64,000 nt of DNA from Amborella trichopoda (GCF_000471905.2 NW_006499827.1:2647839-2711838), one strand, 5' to 3'; positions 35,139-46,393 are shown, counted from the stretch's first letter. Program-made: numbers and translations. The notes: a model not told the origin generated them from the letters alone.

Positions 35139-36385
35139 TATGCCACGATTTTTTTACAATGATATTCACTTTAATTCCTCATGATAATATAGTTTAACAA
35201 CATGTATTTGTTAATGTATTTTTTTGCATTAACAACAAATTAAAAAATACAGTTTTGCATTAAAAATATAGTAACATGCCACGATTTTTTTACAATGATA
35301 TTCACTTTAATTCCTCATGATAATATAGTTTAACAACATATATTTTTTGCTATTAAAATTTTAAAAAATTAAAAATACTTTTTTAATGCAAAACTGCATT
35401 AAAAATATAATACAGTTTAACACATGTATTTGTTAATGTATTTTTTTGCATCAACAACAAATTAAAAAATACATTAAAAATATAATAACATGCCACGATT
35501 TTTTTACAATGATATTCACTTTAATTCTTCATAATAATACAGTTTAACAATATGTATTTTTTGTATTAAAAATTTTAAAAATTAAAAATACTTTTTTAAT
35601 GCAAAACTGCATTAAAAATATAATACAGTTTAACACCATATATTTGTTAATGTATTTTTTTGCATTAACAACAAATTTAACAATACAGTTTTGCATTAAA
35701 ACTATAATAACATGCCACGATTTTTTTTACATTGATATTCACTTTAATTCCTCATGATAATATAGTTTAACAACATGTAGTTTTTGTATTAAAAATTTTA
35801 AAAATTAAAAATACTTTTTTGATGCAAAACTGCATTAAAAATATAATACATTTTAACAACATGTATTTGTTAATGTATTTTTTTGCATTAACAACAAATT
35901 AAAAAATACAGTTTTGTATTAAAAATATAATAACATGCCACGCTTCTTTTTACAATGATATTCACTTGAATTCCTCATGATAATATAGTTTAACAACATG
36001 TACTTTTTGCATTAAAAATTTTAAAAATTAAAAATACTTTTTAAATGCAAAAACTGCATTAAACATATAATGCAGTTTAACAACATGTATTTCTTAATGT
36101 ATTTTTTAGTATTAACAACAAATTAAAAAATACAGTTTTGCATTAAAAATATAATAACATGCCACGATTTTTTTACAATGATATTCACTTTAAGTCCTCA
36201 TGATAATACAGTTTAACAACATGTATTTTTTGCATTAAAAACTTAAAAAATTAAAAATACTTTTTTAATGCAAAGCTACATTAAAAATATAATACAATTT
36301 AACAACATGTATTTCTTAATGTATTTTTTTGCATTAACAACAAATTAAAAAATACAGATTTGCATTAAAAATATAATAACATTTA
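35139..36385 (+). repeat. Tandem array, about 222-bp unit, 5-6 copies
   Basis: TGCCACGATTTTTTTACAAT recurs at about 35141, 35277, 35491, 35713, 35936 and 36160. After the first short unit (136 bp) the spacing is 214, 222, 223 and 224. Units share TTCACTTTAATTCCTCATGA, GTTTAACAACATGTATTT and GCATTAACAACAAATTAAA. Copies differ by a few substitutions each. The array lies inside the predicted intron. Confidence 0.9.
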
Positions 36386-36539
36386 TTTTTTTGCATAAAT
36401 AATCTATCAACATGCAATTTTTTGAACTAGAAATTTAACAATAAAAATTAAAAATATTGTTTAATTCCTCATGATAATCAAAAACAATTTTTCAAAAAAT
36501 CACGATTTCTCAAAAAAATTGATCATGAATAAAAAAAAA

Positions 36540-37115
36540 TAAAAAACCCAGTTCTTTACCGACCAACCTAATATTGGTCATTCCAACTAAAAAATCCGCC
36601 TCAAATCGAATAAATTACATCAAATTGAATACATGTTTTGATAAACAACACTATAAGGAATCAAAGCTCTATAATATTAACACATTATTATCAAAATATT
36701 AAATAAAATCGATTAAATTGAGGAAAAAAAAAAAACGCAGTTCTTCACAGATATCAGTCATTCAATCTAAAAAAATCAAGCTCAAATTGAATAAATCAGA
36801 TAAAATTGAATATAGGTGATGATAAACACTACTATAATGAATCAAAACCTTATAAATTCAAGACATTATTTGCAAAATATTTACTGAAATTGAAAGAATG
36901 GCGGAAAAAAAAAAGAACAGCTCAGTCTATTTTTTTTTTAACAGACATCAGTCTTTTTTTCTCAAAAATCCAACTCAAATTGAATAAATATAATCAAATT
37001 GAATACATGTAATGATAAACAACACTACAACGAATCAAAACCCTATATATTTAATACATGATTTGTAAAATATTGACTGAGTTTGATCGCTTGGCCAAAA
37101 AAAAAAAAAAACACA
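36540..37115 (+). repeat. Tandem array, about 180-193-bp unit, three copies
   Basis: GATAAACAACACTA-type markers lie at about 36640, 36821 and 37014. Each unit has AAATTGAATA, GATAAAC, AATCAAA, an A-run and then CAGTTCTT or a similar donor-like segment. The predicted splice donor sits at the edge of the last unit, and related GGTAAAGAACTG occurs (minus strand) near 36555. Confidence 0.8.
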
Positions 37116-37123
37116 GTTCTTAC

Positions 37124-37330
37124 CTGTTCTTCGTGCACCCGTGCCTTCAAACTCAAAATTGATATGTATTCCTCCAAAGATAATCACAAATTATGAACAA
37201 AAAATTTTGACCAACACTCTTACGATCACTCATCCTGAAATTTTACAAAAAATGATGTGTTCTTTCACTTGAAATCAGTGAAATGGCGGAAACCCTAAAA
37301 CTCACTCTTCGATCCAAATTTGTTTATAAA
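37124..37330 (-). other. Probable non-coding first exon of the hAT element
   Basis: Upstream of the donor the minus strand reads TTTAGGGTTTCCGCCATTTC and further mixed-composition sequence, like a plant 5' leader. Its start is unknown. Confidence 0.35.
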
Positions 37331-38380
37331 ACACGATGCTCTTTAATTCGTTTTATTGACTGAAATGGATGAGAAATTTGAATTAAAGCCTGCAAGATTC
37401 GTTCATAAAGCTGAAAGAGTTGAAAATCGATAACAAAATGACAAAAAAAATTGAAATCCAGTGAAGAATACTGTGCAGCCCGTGTTCTTGTGGATGACTC
37501 GGTCGGACTCGCAATTCACTATTGAGAATCGCCCGGTTCTCTCTAAAAAGGCAGCCTCTTATCTCTTTCTCCCATAACTCTTACCCATTATCACTCTCTC
37601 TCTCTCTGAAGGCCCAGTGTTTCTATTTCACTTCTCCCAAGCTCTTTTTCTTCCTACCTCTAGCCTTTTTTTCTCTTCGTGCAACTAAAAATAGTGCCAT
37701 TTTAGAGTGAAAAACAAGGCATGCTAATTTGCAGCAATAGAGAAAAGAAAGTGGTGGCATAATGAATAGGGAGAGAAAAAGAGACAAAGAAGGAGAAGAA
37801 GGGGCAGGTAAACATAAAAAAAAACAGAGTGATGCATTGAGAGAGATGAAATCAGAGGAAGTGGCGCGATGAGTTAGGGAATGTAAAGACAACCAAGAGA
37901 AGAGAGAAATCTGGTGGCTAAAAGAGAAGTGAGGTCGATATTTGGGTTCAACTTGTTCTTCTGCTGGTCGGCCCCTCGGCTTCCTCCTCTTTCTCGCATC
38001 TGTTGGGGTTGTTTTAGTTCCATCATTGCTACTTCATGGGGTCATGTTCCCTCTTCGTCTTCTTCCAAGTTATAGAGTCACATGTGTAGATGCAAACTGT
38101 AGAATCATAGAGAGCGAGTGGGAAAGCTTAAAGGGTAGAAGGTCTAATTTGTTTAGGCCGGTTAGAGGGTTGGAGCACATGCAACCAAGATTTCATGCCG
38201 ATTATTCTAGACCAAAATTCATGATCGTAGAGAGGCAGGAAGAGAAAACATTTCATTTTCCTTAAATGAGACACATAAAAATAACAAACATACACAACAG
38301 AGGATAAAAAAGATTCAAAATATCAGCTTTTTATCACAAACTCACCCATTTGTAGAGAGAGATTCTTAAATGGTTACCAT
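37330..38380. other. No gene supported
   Basis: CT-rich and GA-rich tracts (37590-37900) and a plus-strand open stretch 37942-38265 that has no ATG start and no recognisable domain. GACTCGGTCGGACTCG and CGCCCGGTTCTCTCTA at about 37496-37545 resemble hAT subterminal words at 38400-38495. Confidence 0.45.
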
Positions 38381-38398
38381 CAGTGTTTTAAAAAACGC

Positions 38399-38529
38399 CG
38401 AGTCGAACCGGACTCGTCCGGTTCGACTCGAAAATCGTGAAAAGGGGACTGGATCGCCTAAAAATACGGAAATACGTCCGGTTCTCTCTAGAACCGACGA
38501 TCTGTACAGTGAATCGCGATTCACTGTAC
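38399..38529. repeat. Three perfect hairpins in a row beside a gap
   Basis: CGAGTCGAACCGGA (38399-38412), a 4-nt loop, then its exact inverse ending 38430. CGGTTCT, CTCT, AGAACCG at 38479-38496. GTACAGTGAATCG followed directly by its inverse at 38504-38529, a 26-nt perfect palindrome. The N run starts two bases later. Confidence 0.9.
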
Positions 38530-38531
38530 GA

Positions 38532-38551
38532 NNNNNNNNNNNNNNNNNNNN
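38532..38551. other. Assembly gap (20 N)
   Basis: It begins two bases after a perfect 26-nt palindrome. The length is probably a placeholder. Confidence 0.99.
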
Positions 38552-39129
38552 CAAACGCCCACGACCCAAATTGAATTTCGGCCGATCTGACAATCACGGA
38601 TATCTGATAGTATTTGGATTTTAATTTTTTTCTATAAATCAAAATTACTTGAAATTTTAGACGTGTGTTTTTAAAAAATAGACGAATCTAAGAAAAATAT
38701 AAAAAAACGTTTTACTTGAAATAAATTGGTCAAAATACCCCTAATACATTTCGAGAGGTATTTTGGTCATTTTTGTTTCATGAATTTTTTATTTTTATTT
38801 TTATTAGGTGCGCCTTGATGAGAAGAATACACACCTAAAATTTTAAATGATTTAGATTTGTAGAAGAAAAATTAAAATTAAAACACCATCAGACATCCGT
38901 GAGCATCAGATCGGCCACATAATGGTCCAAATTCAATCTGGGCCATTCACGTATGGGCGTATAGCAGTGGCTATATATATATATATATCTATATATGATT
39001 TTTAAAACTTATGTTGAAATTTCTTTAAGGCAAGATCGGGCGATCCATTGATCCAAACCACCAATTTATTGATCCGAACCAATTTTCAAATGGATGTCAC
39101 CGATCTACTTTTTTAAATATTGGACTTGA

Positions 39130-39720
39130 CAGAGGCCAGATGAGCAACTAGTACCAAAATCTCTTTTTAGTCAATTCCATATTATTGAGTGAACCTTTTA
39201 TAACTAGCCAACATTTATACCTTTCAATTGAACCATACAAGTTGGTGTTAATTTTTTAAACCCCCCAAAAGCCTATTAGAGACTTCCCAGGAGGCAGATC
39301 AATAAGATACTAGGTATGAGGCGTTTAGTTCATTTGTTATAGCTTGTTGCCAATTTGGATTAGAGATTGCTTCTTTAATGACTTTGGCTCATGAAAAGAA
39401 ATAACAGAAGTCAAGAAGCAGCGATAATCTCGGAAATATTGAAGTGCAGATCATACCTGCATTGGGTAGTGAAGTTCAATAAGTATGGGTTATAGGCTGC
39501 TATCAGGTAGCATAGAATGAGGACGGAGCCCATTGGGTACGAAGTCAATAGGGTTAGATTCAAGAAGAGGCCCATCAGGTACAGAATACATAAGGTTAGC
39601 CATTTGAGCATCATTGGGATGAGGTACATCAGGTGTAACTGCATCCACATTACATTGATGGGGGCGCTATGATTAGAATCAATGAAGGAATCAAGAAACT
39701 GAAGGGACGCAGAGGAGGAA
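39130..39720 (-). pseudogene. Ty1/copia fragment: linker and start of RT
   Basis: On the minus strand the pieces AKVIKEAISNPNWQQAITNE, IDLPPGKSLIGF and YGSIERYKCWLVIKG match the start of copia reverse transcriptase, spread over several frames. Upstream (39411-39650 region) VPDGPLLESNP fits the low-complexity linker after integrase. It is heavily decayed. Confidence 0.6.
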
Positions 39721-40490
39721 TTGGAGTGAGACTAAATTATTTTTAGAGGGTAAAAAGGCATCTATTCCCAGAGAGTCGCATGACTGGAAATACGAAGTTA
39801 TTGTGGAATTGCATCATAACATCAAAATCCTTTTTGCTGAATGCCATTGTAGCACCCTGACAGAGAGCCGAGAGGTTCGTGACCACCTCGGAACCTATCA
39901 TACATTCTACAAACAGGTACAAGAGAAAAATAGTAATAGAAACGTGATCACCACCCTTAAAAAGGGCTAATGGACCTATAATTATGCTTATGCAGATGAA
40001 TAAACTTGCATATGCATAATACAAATTAAAAGTAAGCGAAGATTATGGAATTCCTCAAAACTACAAGTAATGTACCAACCTTTAGATGTATTCTTCAGGG
40101 TTCTAACACTTGTAGCACCTAGACGGTGATTCTATACTTGCTATAATGAGGTCCAAATTTTCTTTAAAATTTTGAGTTTTTTACATAAAAATGCTAAAGG
40201 AATGTAAACATTATAATGAAAATTGACATTTGGAGGAAGGAGAAAGAGATGAAGATAATTTACTCAAACCAATAGAATGAGTTAGCTTCTATAAGCCCCA
40301 AATCAACGACTCTTTGAAGTTTTTGAAGATACATAAAACAGTCATAAAGCAAGCAAGCCTGGTAAAATTCTCTCTTCTAAATATTTTAACATAATTTTAA
40401 TATAATCTCAAGAAAGGTACTTGAAATTTCGTGGGTAAGGCTATTTATAGCGCTTTGAAAGGGTAAACCTTGAAATTTTGGATGGAAATG
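39720..40490. other. No gene recognised
   Basis: Mixed AT-rich sequence leading into the motif array. I see no domain signature. Confidence 0.45.
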
Positions 40491-40499
40491 GAATCCTAG

Positions 40500-41650
40500 G
40501 AAAAATGTGCAACTTCAAATCGCGCCATAGGACGTGATTCCAAGTTGCAACTTAAAGATAAGGCATGTAAAAAGTGGGCCCTCAGGGTTTTGACAATTGT
40601 GCAATAGGCATGAAAATAATGCCAAGTGTCCCAATGGCTAGTTGAGTGGTTGAGGTGCTAATTCGAATTGTGCCATCGTTTGGCAAAAATATGGTACGAT
40701 TTGAAGTTGCCCAAGTAGTGCCCTAGCTTCTACATATTGGTTTCTATCTAGAACGTGGCCCAGAGTGGCCCACATGTGTTGCAAGTGATGGAAATGAAGA
40801 CACATGTCCTAATGGTCAGTTCTTCTGACATGCGCAATTTGAAGTCGCGCCTCATCTGCAAGATAAAATGGCATGACTTGAAGTTGTACCCCATGGCGCT
40901 ATTTGAAAGTGTGCACAAAAACATGTGTGTTGTTAAATATGTTGGATGTGGGCCCTACATATGGGACACATATTATGAATGGCATTCGAGTGAAGTCACG
41001 TGCATCAACGGTTATGCAGGAGGAAAATAAAACGCAACTTGAAATGGCACACTGATCTACTTCGCAACTTCAAGTTGTTCCCTAGATTTGAAAGTAAAAG
41101 AAAATAGAACGCAACTTCAAATTGTGCCTGAAATAGGGCACGATTTGAAAATAGGCCGCAACTTCAATTTGCGTCGTGAAATAAGGCGTAACTTCGAGTT
41201 GCGTCTTAGTTTTCAAAGCCAGAGAAAACAGGGCACAACTTCAAATCGTGCCCTAAAATGGGGTGCAACTTCAAATTGTGCCTTGAAATGGAGAAATTGT
41301 GCCCTAGTTTTTGAAGCCAAAGAAAATAAGGCGCAACTTCAAATCGCGCCCTAAAATGGGGTGCAACTTCAAATTGTGCCTTGAAATGGAGAAATTGTGC
41401 CCTAGTTTTTGAAGCTAAATAAAATAGGGCTAACTTCAAATCATGCTCACCCTGAAAGGGGGCGCAAGTTGCGCCTTGGTTTTTAGAGCAAGAGAAATAG
41501 AGCACAACTTCAAACTGCGCCCTGCAATGCGGCGCCCTGATTTTTTAAAGCCAAAAAAGGTTGGCGCAACTTCAAATCGCTCACTAAAATGGAGCTCCTT
41601 ATTTTTGAAAGCCAGAAAAGGCTAGCGCAACTTCCAATCGGGCACTAAAA
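40500..41650 (+). repeat. Irregular array of a palindromic motif near GCGCAACTTCAAATCGCGCC
   Basis: About 20 variants of GCGCAACTTCAAATCGCGCC (for example GCAACTTCAAATTGTGCC, and the inverted form GCACGATTTGAAA) occur over 1.15 kb. The motif has inverted arms GGCGC/GCGCC around ACTTCAAAT. Spacing is irregular at first, then about 99 bp in the 41230-41430 part, where a larger unit with CCCTAGTTTTTGAAGC is repeated. Fortuitous frames on both strands translate the repeat. Confidence 0.85.
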
Positions 41651-41934
41651 TGAGGTGATGCACCATTCAAAGTGGCACCATGCCTCTGCAGGGTACAAGT
41701 ACGTGTCAATTGAAGTTTGAAGCCAGGTAGATAGAATTCTTCATGTATCCATTACATATGTTAAAAAAACCATGTTGTTTCCATGATATGAAACATAAGG
41801 GCGAATTTGGTCCCATTTGTATTAGTTCTCTAATTATTTCTCTAACTTAGAATCATAATATTTTAAACACTTCCCATTAGCACATTTTCAAAGCGATCAC
41901 CTTGATAGAGTAAAATCGTGGACCAAAATTCATA

Positions 41935-41995
41935 TAGCTGATCTCAAATAGTTAGAAAAAAGCTCTGATGATAATGAAAATGATAATGATGGTTT
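41935..41995 (+). mobile_element. RTE-LINE 3' tail
   Basis: ATAGCTGATCTCAAATAGTT, AGAAAAAAGCTCTGATGATA and AATGATAATGATGG match the tail at 47195-47245 and end in GAT-type repeats, as plant RTE LINEs do. Confidence 0.5.
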
Positions 41996-41999
41996 GACG

Positions 42000-43060
42000 G
42001 GATTACATTCTATCAAAAGGGCTGCTTATTCCAATGAATCATAAAGACTTAAATCTATGAAAACGAGTTTTTGCCGACAAATGTCCGTAAAGAATAATCA
42101 TCCACCATGGTTAAAACAATATGGCTGAAGATCTGCTAAGGTTCAGAATCCATCTCAACTAGGCCTATATATCAAAATTATCTAAGCAGTCTTGAATTTA
42201 AAGAAGGTAAAGTGCTTTGGGCGTCAGGGATACAATTCTACGTTTGCGTTACCTGACGCATCACACGTCCATCCCAAGGATGGTAGTCCCATATTGAAAC
42301 AAATCAAATGGTCAAAAGCTTTTTCTTTAAAAAAATGTCATTTTAAAATTTTAGAATTCATCCTTTTTCTAAATAATATGCTCCCCATGTTAATGAGACT
42401 AATTTGTGTGTGTTGCACGATGAAATATAATGAGAGTTAATAAAACATATGCTAACCTTGATATAAGGAAAAAATAATTCATGGAAATACACCTAACTGA
42501 TTAATAATAGGTTTAATAATAGGTAAGTTGTAGTGAGAAAAGAAAACTATCTCTAATGAAAGATATTTTTTTGTCCTTAAAGAAGGTTCTTTTCCCTCTT
42601 AACTCTATCTTACCTATATCTTAAATATATCATATAGTTTCTTTTCTGAAATTTCTGAATATCCTATGTCATTCTTAATTTTGTGGATCATGGTGATATC
42701 TTTGTCCTTGTTGGCTAAAGTCTCTCTATTGCCTTGAAAATTATGGGTCATCCTAAAATTTGTGGTTGTCGTGATCTCTCTTTCCTTATTGGATTACTCC
42801 CCCTATTGTCTACAATAGAGATGTCACATAGAAATAAGTCAAGCAAAAAAAGATAAATCACATATCTTTTTTTCCTAATAAAATAAGATTTTTTTGGTTT
42901 ATAAAATACAAATATACCATAAACTCTTCACCCAAATATCTAGGGCATGGGGCCTGCATTCTCTCTAAAAGTGGGGTCCCTCTTTATACTTATAACATGT
43001 ATCCACCCCTTAAATGTAGCTTAATACTGTAGCATATACATAAGTATAAATATAATTAAA
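42000..43060. other. No gene recognised
   Basis: AT-rich. An imperfect 90-bp duplication (TTTGTGGATCATGGTGATAT and TTTGTGGTTGTCGTGATCTC) lies at about 42690-42810. Confidence 0.45.
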
Positions 43061-43072
43061 ACATAAAATCAA

Positions 43073-43739
43073 GGGAAAATTACATACATATCCGTTATAG
43101 TTTTCAGCTCTAACGAATAGTTTTTGTTATTACTACTGTGCCCGTTTTCTTTCATGTCAAAAACGGAAATTTAAATAACGACAAATTTATCCTTTTTTTA
43201 TTGGTGAACAACCGAATTCAAAATATTTTCGGGTGTTCGGTTGAACAACGAAAATACACCAATTTCGGTTCTTGAATAACAAAAAATTTAAAAATTTCAT
43301 GTTGTTGAAAAACCGAAAAATGTTTTCTCTCCCTTATGGTGTATTTTTTTTACCCCTCTACGCCATAGTTATCCAGTAAAATAAAAGGGGAACAACTAGC
43401 TTGAGCCCCTAAATTTAGGAGGAATATTATAGGGACAGAGGTTAAAAAAAAAAAACATTTTTACCCAGATAGAGAGAGAGGTAGAGAGAGGATACGCATA
43501 CCCACAAGTGAAAAATAATTTTGGTTCCGAAGATTTTAAGTTTTCGGTTATTCAAAAATCTAAATTGGCCCTGAATAACTGAAAATACTTTGAACAACCG
43601 AAAAAAAAAGGTAAAGTTGTCTTTTTTTTCAAAATAAATTTTTGTTTTGACAGAAAAAATAGACACGGTGATAATAAGGAAAACTATTCGATAAAGCTGT
43701 AATAATAGAAACTATTACTGATATATATGCAATTTTCCC
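43073..43739. mobile_element. MULE-type MITE with about 165-bp inverted ends
   Basis: The left arm begins GGGAAAATTACATACATATC and the right arm is the imperfect inverse, GGGAAAATTGCATATATATC. Similarity persists through GAATAGTTTT, TTATTACTACTGTG and CGGTTGTTCAA segments for about 165 bp. TAAAATCAA (43064-43072) and TAAAATGAA (43740-43748) form a 9-bp target duplication with one mismatch. The 667-bp element codes for nothing recognisable. Confidence 0.85.
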
Positions 43740-43909
43740 TAAAATGAATCTTAAAATAGATTATAGAGAGAGCGCATATCTTGATACGAATCATCGTATT
43801 AACGAAACTAAAAACTTTTGAAGCCGCTAAAACCAAGGTTCCAATTACGGGATACATTCAAATACCGTTTCATGATACGACGATTGGATTAACGCTATAT
43901 TGCATATTA

Positions 43910-44275
43910 TGCTCCCTTAGGAGCATACTATACATTTACTCTCTCGGGTAAAACATTTTTTTTTGTTTTAAATTGGAAAATTCAAATAATTATAACTAAA
44001 TGATTATTTCTAAAGAAAAAAATGGATTTTTTAGTTCTAGAATATCTAGATTATTCTCTGTCAAAATTGAATGGTTTTGGTCCAACTTTGGTATGCCATT
44101 CTTTTAGGCACATAGAGAGTGAGACTTTTCTTTTCTTTTTTTTCTATTTTTTATTTTTTAGTTGGTTGCTGGGTTTTAAGAATCACATCCCCAAAATTTG
44201 GGACCTAAAAAAATATTCCCAGTGTAAGTTATACTGGAGGGAGTATATAAATAGTGTACTTCGGCGAGAGAATAG
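43910..44275. mobile_element. Hairpin-ended MITE family, copy 2
   Basis: The left end holds a perfect hairpin ATGCTCC-CTTA-GGAGCAT followed by TTTACTCTCTCGGG. The right end has GGAGGGAGTATATAAATAG, the complementary end type. Related to 14750-15115. Confidence 0.5.
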
Positions 44276-44495
44276 CATCTTTTGGCATTTATATTTCCTT
44301 GTTAATTAAAGGCTCGATCCGCTTATGGAGGCCACATATTGGATATATTTTATATGCCACGCATCGAATAGATTTTATGATAAGTGAATATGACATCTTT
44401 TCCTTTTGGTATAAAATGCCACTTGCGGTATAATGAATATTTTATCATCTAAAAACAGGAATAGACCACTTCATTGTCCCAAACTCACATGCAGG

Positions 44496-44603
44496 GTAGA
44501 CCTTCTAGAAAGCACGTGCCAACTCTTTTTTTTCCTACCCACGTAAGAGGGTAGACCTTCTAGAAAGCACGTGCCAACTCTTTTTTTCCTACCCACGTAA
44601 GAG
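44496..44603 (+). repeat. 54-bp tandem duplication
   Basis: GGGTAGACCTTCTAGAAAGC, ACGTGCCAACTC and CCTACCCACGTAAGA occur twice, differing by one T in a T-run. Confidence 0.9.
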
Positions 44604-44635
44604 ATCTTAAGGATAGATTTTTCATCAAAGCGTGT

Positions 44636-44845
44636 AATATGCTACCACTTGAGCATATATACATATATTCCCTCAGATAGAAGACTAGCTTAGGAAGATT
44701 TTTTTATTCAAAAATTTGATAAAAAGCTAAAAATCACTAGGTGAGTATATTCAAAAGAAAATAAATGAATTTTAAGTTTTCTAACAGTTGCATCTCAATC
44801 TCAAATGGGTGGTTTTCATTCAATCATGAGGCGTTCTTTTTAAGC
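44636..44845. mobile_element. Hairpin-ended MITE family, partial copy 3
   Basis: TATGCTACCACTTGAGCATA and ATTCCCTCAGATAGAAGAC match the left-end type of the family. The right end is not resolved. Confidence 0.4.
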
Positions 44846-44919
44846 TGAATAAAATTTTGATGCTTTTATTGAGTATAAAATTGAGTATAGGATATAGAAA
44901 GCAATATCTAGATGACAAA

Positions 44920-45900
44920 TATTGATACGGTGAGAGATATGTATGAGAGAGCACTAACTAGTGTGATGACAACTAGTGGAGAGACATGTGGGTTTTCAGT
45001 GATAATAGACATGCATCAAGGGTTAGTGTTGAGCCTATATCTCTTTGTTTCATTATTATGAACTAGTTATCTAGACATCTATAGGAGATAAGATACAATA
45101 GCATATGTTGTTTGAAAATGATATAGCTTTGATTGATTAGATTAGAGAAGACATTAACACAAAGTTAGAATTTTGGAGAGAGTTTCTAGAATCAAAAGGT
45201 TTTAAAGGTAGTCGGACTGACATAATATATGGAATGTAAATTTAGTAATAATAGAAGTAGAAATAAAAAATCACTTAAGGTTGATCTCTCAGAGGTACCT
45301 AAAAGAGTTTGTTTTTGATATCTTGGTTTGATAATCTATGAAAATGGAGATATTGTAGAAGATGTCATGCATAGAATTAGAGATAAGCATATGAAGTCTT
45401 ACGTGATCATCACATACCAATGAAACTAAAGAGGAAGTTTCATAGGGTAACTGTAAGACCTGTCGTGCTTGCATGATAGAATATTATGTGGTCAAGAAAC
45501 AATATATTTATAGAATGAATGCAGACGAGATAAAGATGTTGAGATGGATGAGTGGCAAGACAAAAATGATAGAGTTCAGAATATATACATCGGAGAAAAC
45601 TTAAGGGTGGCTCCAACAGAAAATAAAATGAAAGAAAGTAGATTTAGGTGGTTTTGCCATGTGAAGCGTCGAACTTGAACAACACTGATTAGGAGGGGTA
45701 AATTGGTTCAAGTGAAAGACTCTAAAAGGGCAAAGGGCAAACCTAAAAAAAACATAGATGGAAGTAGTAAGAAGAGATCTAATGACCTATGATCTAACTT
45801 ATGGTATGACCCTGAATAGAGTAGAATGCCAAAACATTATTTGTTACCCCATCCCAAATAGTTTGGATAAGGCTCAGATAATGATGGCAGAATATGGGTT
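44920..45900 (+). pseudogene. RTE-type LINE, 3' half
   Basis: Decayed reverse transcriptase: DMYERALTSVMTTSGET-like, then SVIIDMHQGLVLSLYLF, corresponding to the LHQGSALSPYLF block of plant RTE elements. Further on are ADEIKMLRWMSGKTKM and ENKMKESRFRWFCHVKRR-like words, and MEVVRRDLMTYDLTYGMTLN, the characteristic C terminus. There are many stops and frameshifts. The upstream half, including the endonuclease, is absent. Confidence 0.75.
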
Positions 45901-46042
45901 AAAAGTTAAACACTCAAATTGTGAGGTCCTAAAAATATTCCGAGAGTGGGTTTTACTGAGGGAGCAACTGGACACCATATGCTTTTGCGGGATTATAAAA
46001 TCGTTTGGCTTCCTAAAAACTTCTCTAGACAAATTTTTGAAA

Positions 46043-46393
46043 GAAAAAATTTATATAAGGTATCATTAAAAAGGTTTTTCCCATGCGAAAAAACCTTCAA
46101 ATTGGTCAACTCGATCTCGAGATTCATATACGTGAAAACAAGGAGATTTCTAGCCCTAAAAATATTTTATCTTCTAACACATTATCTAGACTGTCCATTT
46201 TCAATATTTCGAAGTGTTTATAGATATGCTTGATCGTCGCCATTTTAGAACTTTAAATTTCATAATAGGGGGAAACAATAGATTTTCATATAATTGCAAT
46301 GTTTTGTGGCACCGAAACTACATTTTCGATATAATTTTGAGGTACACCTTACTTCAATAGTATAAAGTTGACGCCTTATACAAACCTCACCCC
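46043..46393 (+). mobile_element. MITE family 1 copy, 351 bp
   Basis: It begins GAAAAAATTTATATAAGG and ends GCCTTATACAAACCTCACCCC. The flanks TTTTTGAAA (46034-46042) and TTTTAGAAT (46394-46402) agree at 7 of 9 positions, a worn target duplication. Confidence 0.75.

Larger units (their letters stand above)
34416..37123 (-). other. Probable leader intron of the hAT transposase
   Basis: On the minus strand AGAACAG|GTAAGAACTG at 37124/37123 is a strong splice donor, and ATATTAAAACAG|TTGAACCATG at 34416/34415 is a plausible acceptor just seven bases before the transposase ATG. The 2.7 kb between has no coding potential and is very AT-rich. More than half of it is tandem arrays. Splicing is predicted from motifs only. 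Confidence 0.5.
38381..39122. mobile_element. hAT-type composite with hairpin-rich end and a gap
   Basis: The left end is CAGTGTTTTAAAAAACGCCG and the right end is TACTTTTTTAAATATTG, the inverse of CAATATTTAAAAAAG. Subterminal GATCGGGCGATCCATTGATC words match other hAT pieces. The middle (about 38590-38910) looks like MITE family 2 interior, so it is probably nested. The flanking 8-mers do not match, so the two ends may belong to different insertions. Confidence 0.5.

Noticed and set aside
35139..37115. CRISPR-like reading of the tandem arrays
   Set aside because: Units of 180-224 bp are contiguous repeats without unique spacers, in a plant genome.
37942..38265. 107-codon plus-strand frame
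   Set aside because: It starts at TTG with no ATG, has no recognisable domain, and lies between transposon pieces.
40755..41625. Open frames of 60-99 codons on both strands
   Set aside because: They translate the repeated GCGCAACTTC-type motif and are not conserved as protein.
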